From NCBI RefSeq assembly GCF_033472595.1, contig NZ_CP137642.1, positions 992,001 to 1,056,000 of the forward strand: a DNA stretch of 64,000 nt. Direction: 5' to 3'. The position numbers were made by a program, and so were the translations under genes. The stretch comes from Methanoculleus receptaculi (GTDB lineage: Archaea > Halobacteriota > Methanomicrobia > Methanomicrobiales > Methanoculleaceae). Below are positions 24,793-33,267 of this stretch, piece after piece. The notes beneath the pieces were generated by a model that searched no databases, was not told the origin of the DNA, and saw only the letters and a list, made by a program, of their open reading frames with translations. Position 1 is the first letter of the stretch. The number at the start of each line of letters is the position of its first letter.

Positions 24793-25767
24793 CTACTGGA
24801 GACCTATCATCGAGATCAGTTCATCAGCGTCAAGCCATGCCGTATTGTTCTCGCTCGAGTAGCGGAACCCCTCAGGCAGGGGTTTTCCCTCATGCCCATC
24901 GTTCTTCTGCCAGAACCGTAACTCCGGCTCTATGATAAAATAGTCCCCCATATCCTTCGAGTGCCGGGCCTCATCTTCGGTGAGGAGGACCTCATGGAGT
25001 TTCTCGCCCGGCCGGATACCGATGATCTCGACCTCACAATCGGGGGCGATGACTCTTGCAAGATCGGTTATTCTCATGCTGGGGATCTTGGGAACGAATA
25101 TCTCTCCGCCTTTCATCGTCTCGATGCACCGGGCGACGAAACGCGCGCCCTGTTCCAGCGTCAGCCAGAACCTCGTCATGCGCTCGTCGGTTATTGTAAC
25201 CCGGCCCTGTTTCCTCTGCTCCAGGAAGAGCGGGACGATACTCCCACGACTTCCAACCACATTACCGTAGCGGGTACAGGCAAACCGCGTCTTCCTCCCA
25301 CCGGCATAAGCATTCCCCTGTACAAAGAGTTTCTCCGCGACCATCTTGGTCGCACCGTAGAGGTTGACCGGGTGCACCGCCTTGTCTGTGCTCAACGCCA
25401 TGACCCTCTCAACGCCGTTATCGATGGACGCATTGATGACGTTGGCTGCACCGTCGATGTTCGTCTTTACGGCTTCTATAGGGTTGTATTCTGCTGTGGG
25501 AACCTGTTTCAGCGCGGCAGCGTGGACAACGATATCGACATCGTTCATTGCGCGGTAAAGACGGTCTTTATCCCTCACATCGCCGATTAAAAAACGGAGA
25601 CGCTCATCCTGATTTTTTTGTTGCATCTCCCACTGGAGCAACTCACCCCGCGAATAGATGCGGACGCTGTCGGGGTTCCACTCCTCGAGCAGCAATGATG
25701 TAAACATTTTCCCAAACGAACCTGTGCCGCCCGTGACAAGAATGGTTTTTCCGTCAAAATATGACAT
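24793..25767 (-). CDS. pseB: PseB, UDP-N-acetylglucosamine 4,6-dehydratase (inverting)
   Basis: 324 residues. Extended SDR: ILVTGGTGSFGKMFTSLLL at the N-terminus, RDKDRLYRAM, VVHAAALKQVPTAEYNP, and the active site LSTDKAVHPVNLYGATK where the Thr-Asp-Lys and Tyr-x3-Lys are the inverting-dehydratase hallmarks. The C-terminal PGEKLHEVLLTEDEA is also family-typical. It starts the Pse pathway from UDP-GlcNAc and inverts C5. ATG 25767 has GAAGGTG as ribosome site. First gene of the leftward pse operon; a 7+7 inverted repeat lies 20 bases upstream. Confidence 0.93.
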   Translation of the reverse strand: MSYFDGKTILVTGGTGSFGKMFTSLLLEEWNPDSVRIYSRGELLQWEMQQKNQDERLRFLIGDVRDKDRLYRAMNDVDIVVHAAALKQVPTAEYNPIEAVKTNIDGAANVINASIDNGVERVMALSTDKAVHPVNLYGATKMVAEKLFVQGNAYAGGRKTRFACTRYGNVVGSRGSIVPLFLEQRKQGRVTITDERMTRFWLTLEQGARFVARCIETMKGGEIFVPKIPSMRITDLARVIAPDCEVEIIGIRPGEKLHEVLLTEDEARHSKDMGDYFIIEPELRFWQKNDGHEGKPLPEGFRYSSENNTAWLDADELISMIGLQ

Positions 25768-25785
25768 AATGCACCTTCGGTAGAT

Positions 25786-25807
25786 TGTATCCGCTCAAAT
25801 GGATACA
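25786..25807. promoter_or_regulatory. inverted repeat in the pse operon promoter region
   Basis: TGTATCC (25786-25792) and GGATACA (25801-25807) form a perfect dyad with an 8-base spacer, overlapping or just downstream of a minus-strand TTATACTG TATA-like box at about 25806-25813. It sits 19 bases upstream of the pseB ATG and is the only dyad in the 85-base gap between pseB and the flippase gene. Candidate operator or leader hairpin. Confidence 0.45.
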
Positions 25808-25852
25808 GTATAATCATAAGAGAACACGTAATAACCTTTTGATTTTGCCAGG

Positions 25853-27310
25853 TCAGATCCGGAGCAGACCCTTAAAAAACAGGATCTCTTCCTTCTTGAA
25901 CCCCCGCAATATGAACAATCCTGCAGTGTAGACAAGCGCAGAGATGATCACCAGTAAAAGGATGCTCACCAGCCCACCAGATATCCGAGATCCTCCGATA
26001 ACAACAACCCCCCCCATGATCGCTGCTGCGATAATGCACTTCAATATAAAAGCAGCGTTTAGATCGAATACAAGATACTTAAACGAATAATACGTCGATA
26101 AGAGAAACGCCAGAGAGTACGCAAGCAGGGTCGTAACCGCTGCTCCAATAATCCCGAATATGGGGACGAATATGATATTCAACCCCAGGTTAAGGATCGC
26201 CGCCACAATCCATATCGTCCCGCTGATGCCGGTCTTCTTTTCAAGCACCAGAATTTGCATTATAACTGCATAAGATCCAAATAACAATCCAGACAATGCA
26301 GTGAATGGCGTTATCAGGTAGCCCTGCTCTGCAATCTCCGGCGTTGAGAGGATCGTCAATAAGGGTCTGGAGAGCAGCGACAGCCCCACGACTGAGGGTA
26401 TCGCCAGCGCAAGGAAATACTTCATGGAGTATGACAGGATGGTTTTGACGTCGTTGAGGTTGCCGTCATCATAATGTTTCGAGAGCACCGCCGGCAGCAT
26501 GAACGAGAGCGGCGCGATGAACATATTGACAATATTTCCCAGGGTGTAGCCCGGCGAGTAGTAGCCGACGTATGCCGTCCCGAGAAACAGGGCAATCACA
26601 TACCGGTCGCTTGAGTTCACCACCCAGCTGGAGAGGTTCCCCGGCACCGTGGGAAGACCAAAAGAGAGGTACTCCCGCAGGTGCCTGAACTTCGGGACGG
26701 CGACCCCGATCTCGGAGACGATGAGGATGCTCATGATGATGAGCAGGACCACATCGGTGACCAACAGCCCGATCGTGGCACCGAGGATACCGTAGCCGGC
26801 AAGGACGAGCGTACAGACCAGGGTCAACTGCAGGCAGGTCTTGAAGAAGGTGAGAGAGGAGTACCGTTTTATCTGCTGAAACGTCCTGAAATAGTTATAC
26901 TGGATCTCGTTCATGCACTCCAGAAAAACTATCGCCGCAAGGACCTGAATTATGGCAACCCGGTTATCGAAGAGCGCGGCGGCTATGGGTTCTGCCAGGA
27001 TGAAGAGGGCAAGCGAGGCGAGCCCGGCGGTCACGACGGTGATGCCCACGATCGAGTAGTAGCCCTCCTGGATCTCCTCCCGCGATCTTGCTCCCGCGAG
27101 GAACCTGACCATCGTGTAGGGGAGGCCAAGCATCACCACCGCGGGGACGAGGCCGATGGTCACGGTGACCTGGACATACGTCCCATATTCTTCGATGGGC
27201 AGGGTCTTGGTGAGGATCGGGAGGAGGATGAGGCCGCTCAGGCTGATGAGGAGGTTGGTTGCGCCGATGAGGCCTATGCGCCGGGCGAATTGGTGATATT
27301 CCTGCAACAA
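25853..27310 (-). CDS. Wzx-type oligosaccharide flippase
   Basis: 485 residues, about 12-14 membrane helices, MATE/polysaccharide-export superfamily. N-terminal GLIGATNLLISLSGLILLPI is typical, followed by a first cytoplasmic YGTYVQV and a central SFGLPTVPGNLSSWVVNSSD loop with charged residues. It is expected to translocate a lipid-linked oligosaccharide across the cytoplasmic membrane. It lies upstream of pseB in the same direction; the 85-base gap holds the pse promoter, so it may be a separate unit or read through. Its minus-strand start is ATG or TTG near 27310, after which a 211-base AT-rich divergent promoter region begins. Confidence 0.9.
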   Translation of the reverse strand: MLQEYHQFARRIGLIGATNLLISLSGLILLPILTKTLPIEEYGTYVQVTVTIGLVPAVVMLGLPYTMVRFLAGARSREEIQEGYYSIVGITVVTAGLASLALFILAEPIAAALFDNRVAIIQVLAAIVFLECMNEIQYNYFRTFQQIKRYSSLTFFKTCLQLTLVCTLVLAGYGILGATIGLLVTDVVLLIIMSILIVSEIGVAVPKFRHLREYLSFGLPTVPGNLSSWVVNSSDRYVIALFLGTAYVGYYSPGYTLGNIVNMFIAPLSFMLPAVLSKHYDDGNLNDVKTILSYSMKYFLALAIPSVVGLSLLSRPLLTILSTPEIAEQGYLITPFTALSGLLFGSYAVIMQILVLEKKTGISGTIWIVAAILNLGLNIIFVPIFGIIGAAVTTLLAYSLAFLLSTYYSFKYLVFDLNAAFILKCIIAAAIMGGVVVIGGSRISGGLVSILLLVIISALVYTAGLFILRGFKKEEILFFKGLLRI

Positions 27311-27521
27311 TAATTAGTGGAGGTATGCCTATTTAACGATAGCCGGGGATGGGGTTCGTGGGGGTCGTCAAATTAAGGAGGTTATTTGTTTTGATTGTCA
27401 CTAGGACTCATGTGACCAAAATATTTATTCTGCCGTCAAAGAAACATCATAACCTAATGTTGCATACCTAATATTCAGTTTAATCAGTAACATATAGAAT
27501 AAACAAGTCTGGAGATGTTCT
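27311..27521. promoter_or_regulatory. divergent AT-rich promoter region
   Basis: This gap lies between the leftward flippase and the rightward sialyltransferase-like gene. It is much more AT-rich than the flippase gene and contains CAAAATATTTATTCTG (about 27418-27433), a plausible archaeal TATA area for the rightward gene. No gene is seen. Confidence 0.4.
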
Positions 27522-28652
27522 ATGAAAGATGTTTTTCTTGCGTTCACACCTTATCATATACTGTTAGCATGTGCCCTAATATTTGATATGGAACAATCGA
27601 GCGAGATTGATCTAATAATATTTCGGGATTTTTTTGAAGCTGACAAGTTTGCAAATTCCATAGCGAAAACGGAAATTGCTGATAGAGCGGATATTTACAT
27701 AAGAAAAGGGACTTATGAGAGTAGAACATACAATTCGTATATCCAAAGGTTTATTAGAAAAGATTCAGAACTAAACATACAGCAGGAAAATATACGCTTT
27801 ATTAAAAACTACTTTAAAGAGAACCCTGATATACATATAGTTTATTCGTTTAATGATGCTCGCGGAGAATGTCAATTAGCTTACTATCTAAACAAGAAAC
27901 GTGGTGGCACTAATATCTATGTAGAGGACGGATTTGCGGTGTATAGCACACAGACTTCACCTTCTCCATCGATTGCTGGAAGAGTGTACAATAGGGTGTA
28001 TAATAGTCCCTGGCACCAGTTCATCAAGTATCATGGAGGTTATAAGTATACCTCTAAGATTATGTGCTTAAAGCCTTCCCTTATTAGGGATGAATTGAAG
28101 TGTAAACCTATACAAGAAATCTCCAGAAAAACCCTTTGCAATCTAAAAAAGAACTCTATTACAGATATACTACTCCATGATTACCGATTTTCCCGCCCTA
28201 AAAATATTGATACACTAATAATTCTACCACACTCGGAATTTTTGCAACAACATAGTTATTTTGAACCATATGTGGACCTCATAGAAAAAATTCTTGCAAT
28301 TACCGAAGATCTAGGGATGGGTGTTTATGTTAAATATCATCCAAGAGAGAAAAACTACTTCCTTCAATCTATTGACAGATCAGTTGAACTAATCCCTCAA
28401 GGATTACCAGCAGAGGCCTTGTTTTTACACCTGGTGAATTACAACCCAAAATTATTACTAGGGGATATATCAACATCCTTGCTTACGGGAAAAATTATAT
28501 GTGAGAGTACAAGTGTAGTATCACTTTTAAATTTATATGGAAAAGATTATTTTAACACCTCTGATTTCATGATTAAAGCGGGAATTTTTGTTCCGAGCAA
28601 CATACATGAATTAAAGTTGCATATTATTGATATATTGAATGAAGGATTATAA
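27522..28652 (+). CDS. sialyltransferase/polysialyltransferase-like glycosyltransferase
   Basis: 376 residues. N-terminal FLAFTPYHILLACALIFD resembles the first Rossmann strand and helix of GT52/polysialyltransferase-type enzymes. The two motifs shared by bacterial sialyltransferase families are visible: Glu-Asp-Gly in IYVEDGFAVYS (about residue 137) and His-Pro in GVYVKYHPREKN (about 270), followed by a Ser/Thr motif LLGDISTSLLTG (about 315). Such enzymes use CMP-nonulosonate donors. Sitting beside a full pathway to CMP-pseudaminic acid, it is a good candidate pseudaminyl transferase (inference). Strongly AT-rich, unlike the pse genes, so it likely has a separate transfer history. Confidence 0.6.
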   Translation: MKDVFLAFTPYHILLACALIFDMEQSSEIDLIIFRDFFEADKFANSIAKTEIADRADIYIRKGTYESRTYNSYIQRFIRKDSELNIQQENIRFIKNYFKENPDIHIVYSFNDARGECQLAYYLNKKRGGTNIYVEDGFAVYSTQTSPSPSIAGRVYNRVYNSPWHQFIKYHGGYKYTSKIMCLKPSLIRDELKCKPIQEISRKTLCNLKKNSITDILLHDYRFSRPKNIDTLIILPHSEFLQQHSYFEPYVDLIEKILAITEDLGMGVYVKYHPREKNYFLQSIDRSVELIPQGLPAEALFLHLVNYNPKLLLGDISTSLLTGKIICESTSVVSLLNLYGKDYFNTSDFMIKAGIFVPSNIHELKLHIIDILNEGL

Positions 28653-29009
28653 ATGGCAAACAATAATCTGAGTAAAACACCTGTAATCTGCTTAATTATT
28701 ACATATTTCTGCATTACATTAGCTGCTTCTATTATTGAAAATAATCCAATTAAAGGGTATGAGATTTCGGTTTACACCAGCACACCCGAGGTCTGGTTAC
28801 TTCTTGGGGCTGTAGCCGTAGGCGGGATCATATTTACTATATATAGCATTTCTTCGAGGAATCCAGAGAATAATTTATGGACCTTAAGTTTGTGTGCAAT
28901 TTTGTTATCCAACCTTCTTATTGTGCTGATCCCATATCTCCGGGATTATGCATTTTCTGATGGGGGGGATCACCTATCCCACTTTGGTTGGGTTATAGTT
29001 AAGAACTAA
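28653..29009 (+). pseudogene. membrane protein truncated by IS630 insertion
   Basis: Begins directly after the stop of the previous gene with ATG 28653. The remaining 114 or so native residues hold three membrane helices (ICLIITYFCITLAASII, VWLLLGAVAVGGIIFTIYSI, LCAILLSNLLIVLIPYLRDY) and a loop YAFSDGGDHLSHFGW with His/Asp residues like the first external loop of GT-C membrane glycosyltransferases. The IS630 left end enters at about 28994 and the frame stops a few codons later. The rest of the gene is not found across the element. It was probably a polymer- or glycan-assembly membrane enzyme. Confidence 0.7.
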
Positions 29010-29619
29010 TTATTTTATACTTAATATCCTCATAAAGGAACATTTCGATCCATTTTCTCGCGTATCCGATATGAACGGCGCATTTTCTGAAGGATGATTC
29101 GATGATCTCCTTCAAGCAATCCAGATCTTTGACAAACGTTGCCGACACGATACGTTTGATGCTCTTCCAGATGTATTCGATGGGATTGAGATCCGGCGAG
29201 TATGGAGGGAGGTAGACCAGCTCGATCTGTTCTTTACGGGCAAATTCTCTGGTCTCGGTGGTGTGATGTGACCGAAAATTATCCAGGATGATCAGGAGAT
29301 CCTTTCCCGGATTTTTCTCACGGATTTGGGCGAGGAATGCACAAACATCCTCCTTCCGGGAGTGCTCCCGAAAGTCCACCACTGAGGTTCCGTTTAGCGC
29401 ATAAAAGCCGAAAGTGTTTGCCCGCATCTTGGTGGTGTTCTTTGTTATAGTAGGTCTTGTGAATGACCAGAGTCTCTGGCTGTTCGCCGTAGTCTGAGGA
29501 GAGGCCTCGTCCAGGAATCCAATCACAGTATCACCGGTCACTAGCGGGAGTTTTTTTAGGAGGTCCTCTGCATCCTGAGGTCGGCGATAATCCCGAGGAA
29601 AGGGTTTCGCGTATTGCAT
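28999..29619 (-). CDS. IS630 transposase, C-terminal DDE frame
   Basis: 206 residues in this frame, from just after the A7 run. DDE residues: Asp in VIGFLDEAS, Asp in DLLIILDNFRSHH, and Glu in LPPYSPDLNPIEYIWK. All are present, so the catalytic domain is intact and the element could be active if the two frames are joined by slippage at the A7 run. The native start inside this frame (MQYAKP) has no ribosome site. Confidence 0.75.
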   Translation of the reverse strand: MQYAKPFPRDYRRPQDAEDLLKKLPLVTGDTVIGFLDEASPQTTANSQRLWSFTRPTITKNTTKMRANTFGFYALNGTSVVDFREHSRKEDVCAFLAQIREKNPGKDLLIILDNFRSHHTTETREFARKEQIELVYLPPYSPDLNPIEYIWKSIKRIVSATFVKDLDCLKEIIESSFRKCAVHIGYARKWIEMFLYEDIKYKIISS

Positions 29620-30037
29620 CCCGAATTTTTTTAAGATAATCCGGATCTGTTTTCAGGGTGTAATCGATACCGAACTCTTTCTGGATGAGGTTTCGCACCT
29701 CCTCCGTGGTCCAATGCTCCCGCTCCCGGAGAAGATCCTGGAGATGTTCAGTCTGTTCCGGACTGATCTTGGAGGGTCTCCCCCCGGCAAACCGAGGAAT
29801 AAGTCCCTCATATCCCTGTTCATTCCATCGTTGTTGCCATAAATACCCTACCATCCGAGTAACGCCCACTCGCTCGCTTGCTATCTTGACGCTGTCTCCC
29901 TGATATCGGAATTTGATAAAGTACAGCCGCTTGAGCACCCTCGTATCCCTCTCCAGAGACTTGATCCTCTGATTCAAATCTTCGATTGAGAGATGCCTCT
30001 GAATGAAGATTTGTTCGGGTTTTGCCATGAGAAACAA
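29531..30037 (-). CDS. IS630 transposase, N-terminal frame
   Basis: 168 residues in this frame. It has the IS630 helix-turn-helix half: IKFRYQGDSVKIASERVGVT, then GYEGLIPRFAGGRPSKISPE and the linker EEVRNLIQKEFGIDYTLK. Just after TDPDYLKK the gene enters an A7 run on the coding strand; continuing in the same frame gives unrelated sequence. The DDE half is in another frame (28999-29619), reached by skipping one base at the run. Met 5 (MAKPEQIF) is a possible start. Confidence 0.75.
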   Translation of the reverse strand: MFLMAKPEQIFIQRHLSIEDLNQRIKSLERDTRVLKRLYFIKFRYQGDSVKIASERVGVTRMVGYLWQQRWNEQGYEGLIPRFAGGRPSKISPEQTEHLQDLLREREHWTTEEVRNLIQKEFGIDYTLKTDPDYLKKIRDAIRETLSSGLSPTSGCRGPPKKTPASDR

Positions 30038-30072
30038 TTAGTAAATTAATGTATAATAAGTTTTGTTCTTAA

Positions 30073-30558
30073 CTATAGTCTCTTAAGGCAACTGTCCAGA
30101 TGCCCGGTATGATAGGCTTCCTTGAGTTGTTCGATCAAGACCGACGCATTGATGAACAACACAGAGACACCCTGCTCGATAGCAGCAACTCCAAGACCAA
30201 TAGCAAGGTGAGTCTTTCCAACACCAGGGGGTCCAAGAAAGACCACGTTCTCACCGTTCTCGACAAACCTCAGAGTTGCAAGGTCACGGATCACAGTCTG
30301 GTCAATTGAAGGTTGAAACCCGAAATCAAACTCTTCAATACGTTTTTTAACGGGAAAACCTGCAGATCTCATGCGGGTCTGGATCGTTGCAGAGTTCTTG
30401 CTGGCCCATTCCTGCTCAACCAGATATCCTATCGTCTCGAGAGGGCTCAGGCTCTCCCTCATCACCCGTTCGAGCGTTGGTTCGAGAAGTGCATCCATCG
30501 TCATCAGTTTCAGTCTCTCCAGATGCTGGTGAACCTGTTCGAGAAGGAGCATGGTCAT
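30073..30558 (-). pseudogene. istB: istB fragment, truncated at the C-terminus
   Basis: 161 residues of an IS21 helper ATPase. It has [20 protein letters not shown] at the N-terminus, [18 protein letters not shown], and Walker [18 protein letters not shown] near residue 110. The protein ends SCLKRL where IS630 sequence starts. An intact relative at 35797 is 257 residues long, so about 95 residues including Walker B are lost. The start overlaps the istA stop (ATGA-type overlap at 30555-30558), the normal IS21 arrangement. Confidence 0.85.
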
Positions 30559-31882
30559 AACCTCTTCTCCCAGAGAGTGTCATACAACTCAAGGTTCCGT
30601 TCTTCAACAGGATACTCCTGGTAATGGGGTTGTTGTGCGGCCAGTTTCTTCTTCGGGCTCAAACATGGCTCATCGAGGATCTGGTTGAGGAGACCTTCGA
30701 AATGTTCATTCTGCCGGGAACGCTGATTTTTGCCTTCAAGTAAAGGATGCGTGCAGATCACGGTATCGTCAGCATATACCTGGAGAGTGCCATCCCTGAC
30801 AACAATATCGACATATCTACCGGCATACCGCCAGGGAACGGAATAGAGATTACCATACAACGAGAAGTAACAGTCCCTGGAAACTTTGCGTTCGTAGGTC
30901 TTCTGAAAGATGTAAGGGGGATAGGATGAGATAGGGCGGAGGTTTTCCCGGGGAAGCCGGTCAAACGGGATCTCGTGGGTTGTCCCGTGTACCTTGTTGT
31001 TGACATCGTCCAGCCATTCACGAGCACAATTGTTCAGGTCAGTGAGGGAGGTAAATTCCCGGCCATACAGGAAGTTGTCTTTGACATAGCCGATCGAACG
31101 TTCAACCTTGCCCTTGGTCTTGGGTCGGTAGATCCGGCAGAGCCTGGCAGTGAATCCAAAGTGGTCTCTTAAGTCGACAAACGCAGGATGAAACTCTGAG
31201 GCCGTAGATGGGTATTTCCGTTTCAGAACGACACTTTTGATATTGTCGTAGAGTATAACCTCGGTGACGCCGTCAAAATATTCGAAGGCATGCAGGTGGC
31301 AGGTGAGGAACGTCTGGATGTCCTGGGCCGGGGTGAACTCGATATACTGCACCCTGGAGTAGCCAAGAACCATCGAGAAACAGTTGACTTTCTGCTCCAA
31401 ACCTTGAGAAGAGGAGTAATGGCACGCTGACCAATCGCACTGTGACATCTCACCAGGTTTGGTTTCATACCGGAGTTCAGGAAGAACTGAAACCCTGGGC
31501 CGGATCTGGCGGAGATAGTCACCGAGGATGGTCGATTTGCCGGTGTAGCCCAGTGCCTGGATCTCCTCGATAAGACGAACACGGCTCAATCGTGGGTATT
31601 TCTCCAGTCTTTCCTGGATATACGGTTTGTAGGGGTCGAGTTTGCTGGGTTTATTTCGGGTGTGCGGGGTTTCCGGAGGGTGATCGCTCCTGAGGTAACG
31701 TCTCACGGTCTTGCGATCAAGACCGGTCTCACGGGAGAGTTCGCTGATATTGACCCGTCCGGTGTTCTGTTCCTGTTCACGCGCGAGATCTTTGAGCATA
31801 AACCAATCCTCCGTGTCGAACATCTGGCCTCAACAAGTTACTAACTTGAACCGGCCTGGGGAACCTTATTCCGACGTTGACA
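30078..31882 (-). mobile_element. IS21-family element, type 1, right part (3' end lost)
   Basis: Contains istA and the first two thirds of istB, read leftward. The istA-proximal terminus is at 31882, reading TGTCAACGTCGGAATAAGG on the minus strand. The istB end is missing because the IS630 element begins at 30077. A matching terminus (TGTCAACGTCGGTC) and the missing istB C-terminus of the same type are found at 36647-36980 in the opposite orientation. Confidence 0.8.
30555..31799 (-). CDS. istA: IS21-family transposase IstA, type 1
   Basis: 414 residues from ATG 31799 ([10 protein letters not shown]), preceded by GGAGG; ATG 31823 adds eight residues. The N-terminal HTH is [19 protein letters not shown]. 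The integrase core has Asp in MSQCDWSAC, Asp in [14 protein letters not shown] and Glu in [14 protein letters not shown], so the DDE set is complete. The C-terminal [14 protein letters not shown] beta domain is family-typical. It needs IstB for transposition, which is truncated here, so this copy is probably immobile on its own. Confidence 0.88.
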   Translation of the reverse strand: MLKDLAREQEQNTGRVNISELSRETGLDRKTVRRYLRSDHPPETPHTRNKPSKLDPYKPYIQERLEKYPRLSRVRLIEEIQALGYTGKSTILGDYLRQIRPRVSVLPELRYETKPGEMSQCDWSACHYSSSQGLEQKVNCFSMVLGYSRVQYIEFTPAQDIQTFLTCHLHAFEYFDGVTEVILYDNIKSVVLKRKYPSTASEFHPAFVDLRDHFGFTARLCRIYRPKTKGKVERSIGYVKDNFLYGREFTSLTDLNNCAREWLDDVNNKVHGTTHEIPFDRLPRENLRPISSYPPYIFQKTYERKVSRDCYFSLYGNLYSVPWRYAGRYVDIVVRDGTLQVYADDTVICTHPLLEGKNQRSRQNEHFEGLLNQILDEPCLSPKKKLAAQQPHYQEYPVEERNLELYDTLWEKRL

Positions 31883-32407
31883 AAAGGTATATCGGAGAAT
31901 ACCGGCCAGCGTTGGTCTGATGAGATGCATGATCTCCTTCTTGAGATCTACGCCGCTGTTGATGGGGCCCCGGAATCAGCGGGTTCTCTCACACCGGTTG
32001 AGATCGAGGAGTTTCAAAGACGATTTGATCTGATCCTCGAGAACGGGAAGGCAGAGAACCCCTCCTCTCCTCTGCCGGTTCAAGGAGGGAGACGCAGTCG
32101 GAAGAGACGAACTCCTGCTGAGAACCTCATTGACCGGTGTCAGAGATATCGTGTAGAGATCCTCCGGTTCATGACCGATTTCAGGGTGCCCTTTACGAAC
32201 AACCTTGCAGAGCGCGACATCAGGATGGTGAAGGTTCAGCAGAAGATCTCAGGGACGTTTAGAAGTGTGGAGGGAGCATCTAACTTCTGCAGGGTTCGGG
32301 GGTATATCTCAACGGTGATGAAGAATGGAGGCTCGGTAATCACAGCCATCCGGAGAGCATTCGAGGGAGAACCCTTCATACCAACTGCGGCTTACAGGTA
32401 TACCTGA
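31883..32407 (+). pseudogene. IS66-family transposase, C-terminal fragment
   Basis: The last 170 or so residues of an IS66 transposase: MHDLLLEIYAAVDGAP, a variable linker, then FTNNLAERDIRMVKVQQKIS and FCRVRGYISTVMKNG, the highly conserved end of the family. The N-terminal half is absent; the fragment begins right at the terminus of the type 1 IS21 element, which apparently inserted into or deleted up to it. The segment ends at TGA 32407. Confidence 0.8.
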
Positions 32408-32429
32408 CCTGTTACGATTATCTTTCCGA

Positions 32430-32790
32430 TTCAGAGAGCGGCATGAAGACCTGCATCACCGGTTTCCTCAACCAGGCGATGCTCCAGGAGGCTCTCCAGC
32501 ATCTCGCCGATGACCTGAATGCCCAGGGGATACCGGAAAGCAGGCAACACCTTCGAGAGGCTCCGCCGGGGGATCATGAGTTGCATGGCATTCTCAAAAC
32601 AGCACGGGAAACGGATCCGAACCACGAAGATGATGAAGCGGGTCAATAGGGAATTGAAACGGAGAACCGGGGTTGTAGGCGTGTTCCCGAACTAGGAATC
32701 CCTTCTCCGCCAGGTCGGATCCATCCTGATGGAGATCAACGAGGAGTGGGTTACCGGCAGAAGGTATTTGACCATAGAGAAGGAATGATC
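32430..32790 (+). pseudogene. decayed IS256-family transposase, C-terminal fragment
   Basis: Reading needs frame changes and crosses a stop. Recognisable pieces are ALQHLADDLNAQGIPES, then RIRTTKMMKRVNRELKRRT, VVGVFPN, a TAG stop, and ESLLRQVGSILMEINEEW with VTGRRYL. These match the conserved C-terminus of IS256 (MULE-type) transposases. No element ends were identified. The 90 bases between it and the next fragment (32791-32884) show nothing else. Confidence 0.6.
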
Positions 32791-32884
32791 AGGCAAGGAG
32801 ATAGGGCTCAGACAAATTACAGAAGATCTGAGACGTTACCATACCTGACGTGGGAGAGCGTTGTGAAACAGGTGGAAGAGATGT

Positions 32885-33151
32885 ATGCAGGTTGCGTTCG
32901 TCACGTTTGAGTACCCGCCGTTCATTATCGGCGGTGCTGGTGTCTATGCAGCGCATATTACAGAAGAACTTGCGAACCTGGGGCATCTGGTTGTGATCAT
33001 CACTCGTTCCCTGACAAAGAGAGAAAGGATCGAAAGGGACAAAAATTTGGACACCTCCCACAATTGGTATTTCTATTCGAGTTCTTTAGTTTCAGTTCAG
33101 TTCACCTCTATTGTTAAACGATTGAAAGAGGGATTTTTCGTTGTTGACTAA
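32885..33151 (+). pseudogene. glycosyltransferase family 4, N-terminal fragment
   Basis: About 45 residues of clear GT4 N-terminus: MQVAFVTFEYPPFIIGGAGV followed by YAAHITEELANLGH and VVIITR, i.e. the first Rossmann strand and the Gly-rich loop. After about residue 60 the sequence becomes unrelated and stops at 33151; the catalytic C-terminal domain is missing. A relic of a surface-glycan glycosyltransferase lost in the IS-rich segment. The next 116 bases are AT-rich and include the promoter of the following gene. Confidence 0.7.
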
Positions 33152-33267
33152 TTAAAGGGTGTTATTATACTAGTTTCCAATATTATAGGTTTAAACCTTG
33201 TAAAATGTGACTTATGTCAGTTTAATAGCCTTTATTTTCCCAATTTTGATACACGTAGGAGATTACA

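Larger units (their letters stand above)
28994..30077 (-). mobile_element. IS630-family insertion sequence
   Basis: About 1.08 kb bounded by inverted ends: TATAGTTAAGAAC at 28994-29006 and its complement GTTCTTAACTATA at 30065-30077, with TA at each edge as expected for the family. It contains a two-frame transposase read leftward. The left flank is a membrane-protein gene and the right flank is an istB gene of another element, neither of which continues on the other side, so the present junctions arose by recombination or deletion after insertion. Confidence 0.85.

Noticed and set aside
29590-29640. Classic -1 programmed frameshift in the IS630 transposase
   Set aside because: At the A7 run a -1 step does not lead into the DDE frame; skipping one base (+1) or loss of one A does.
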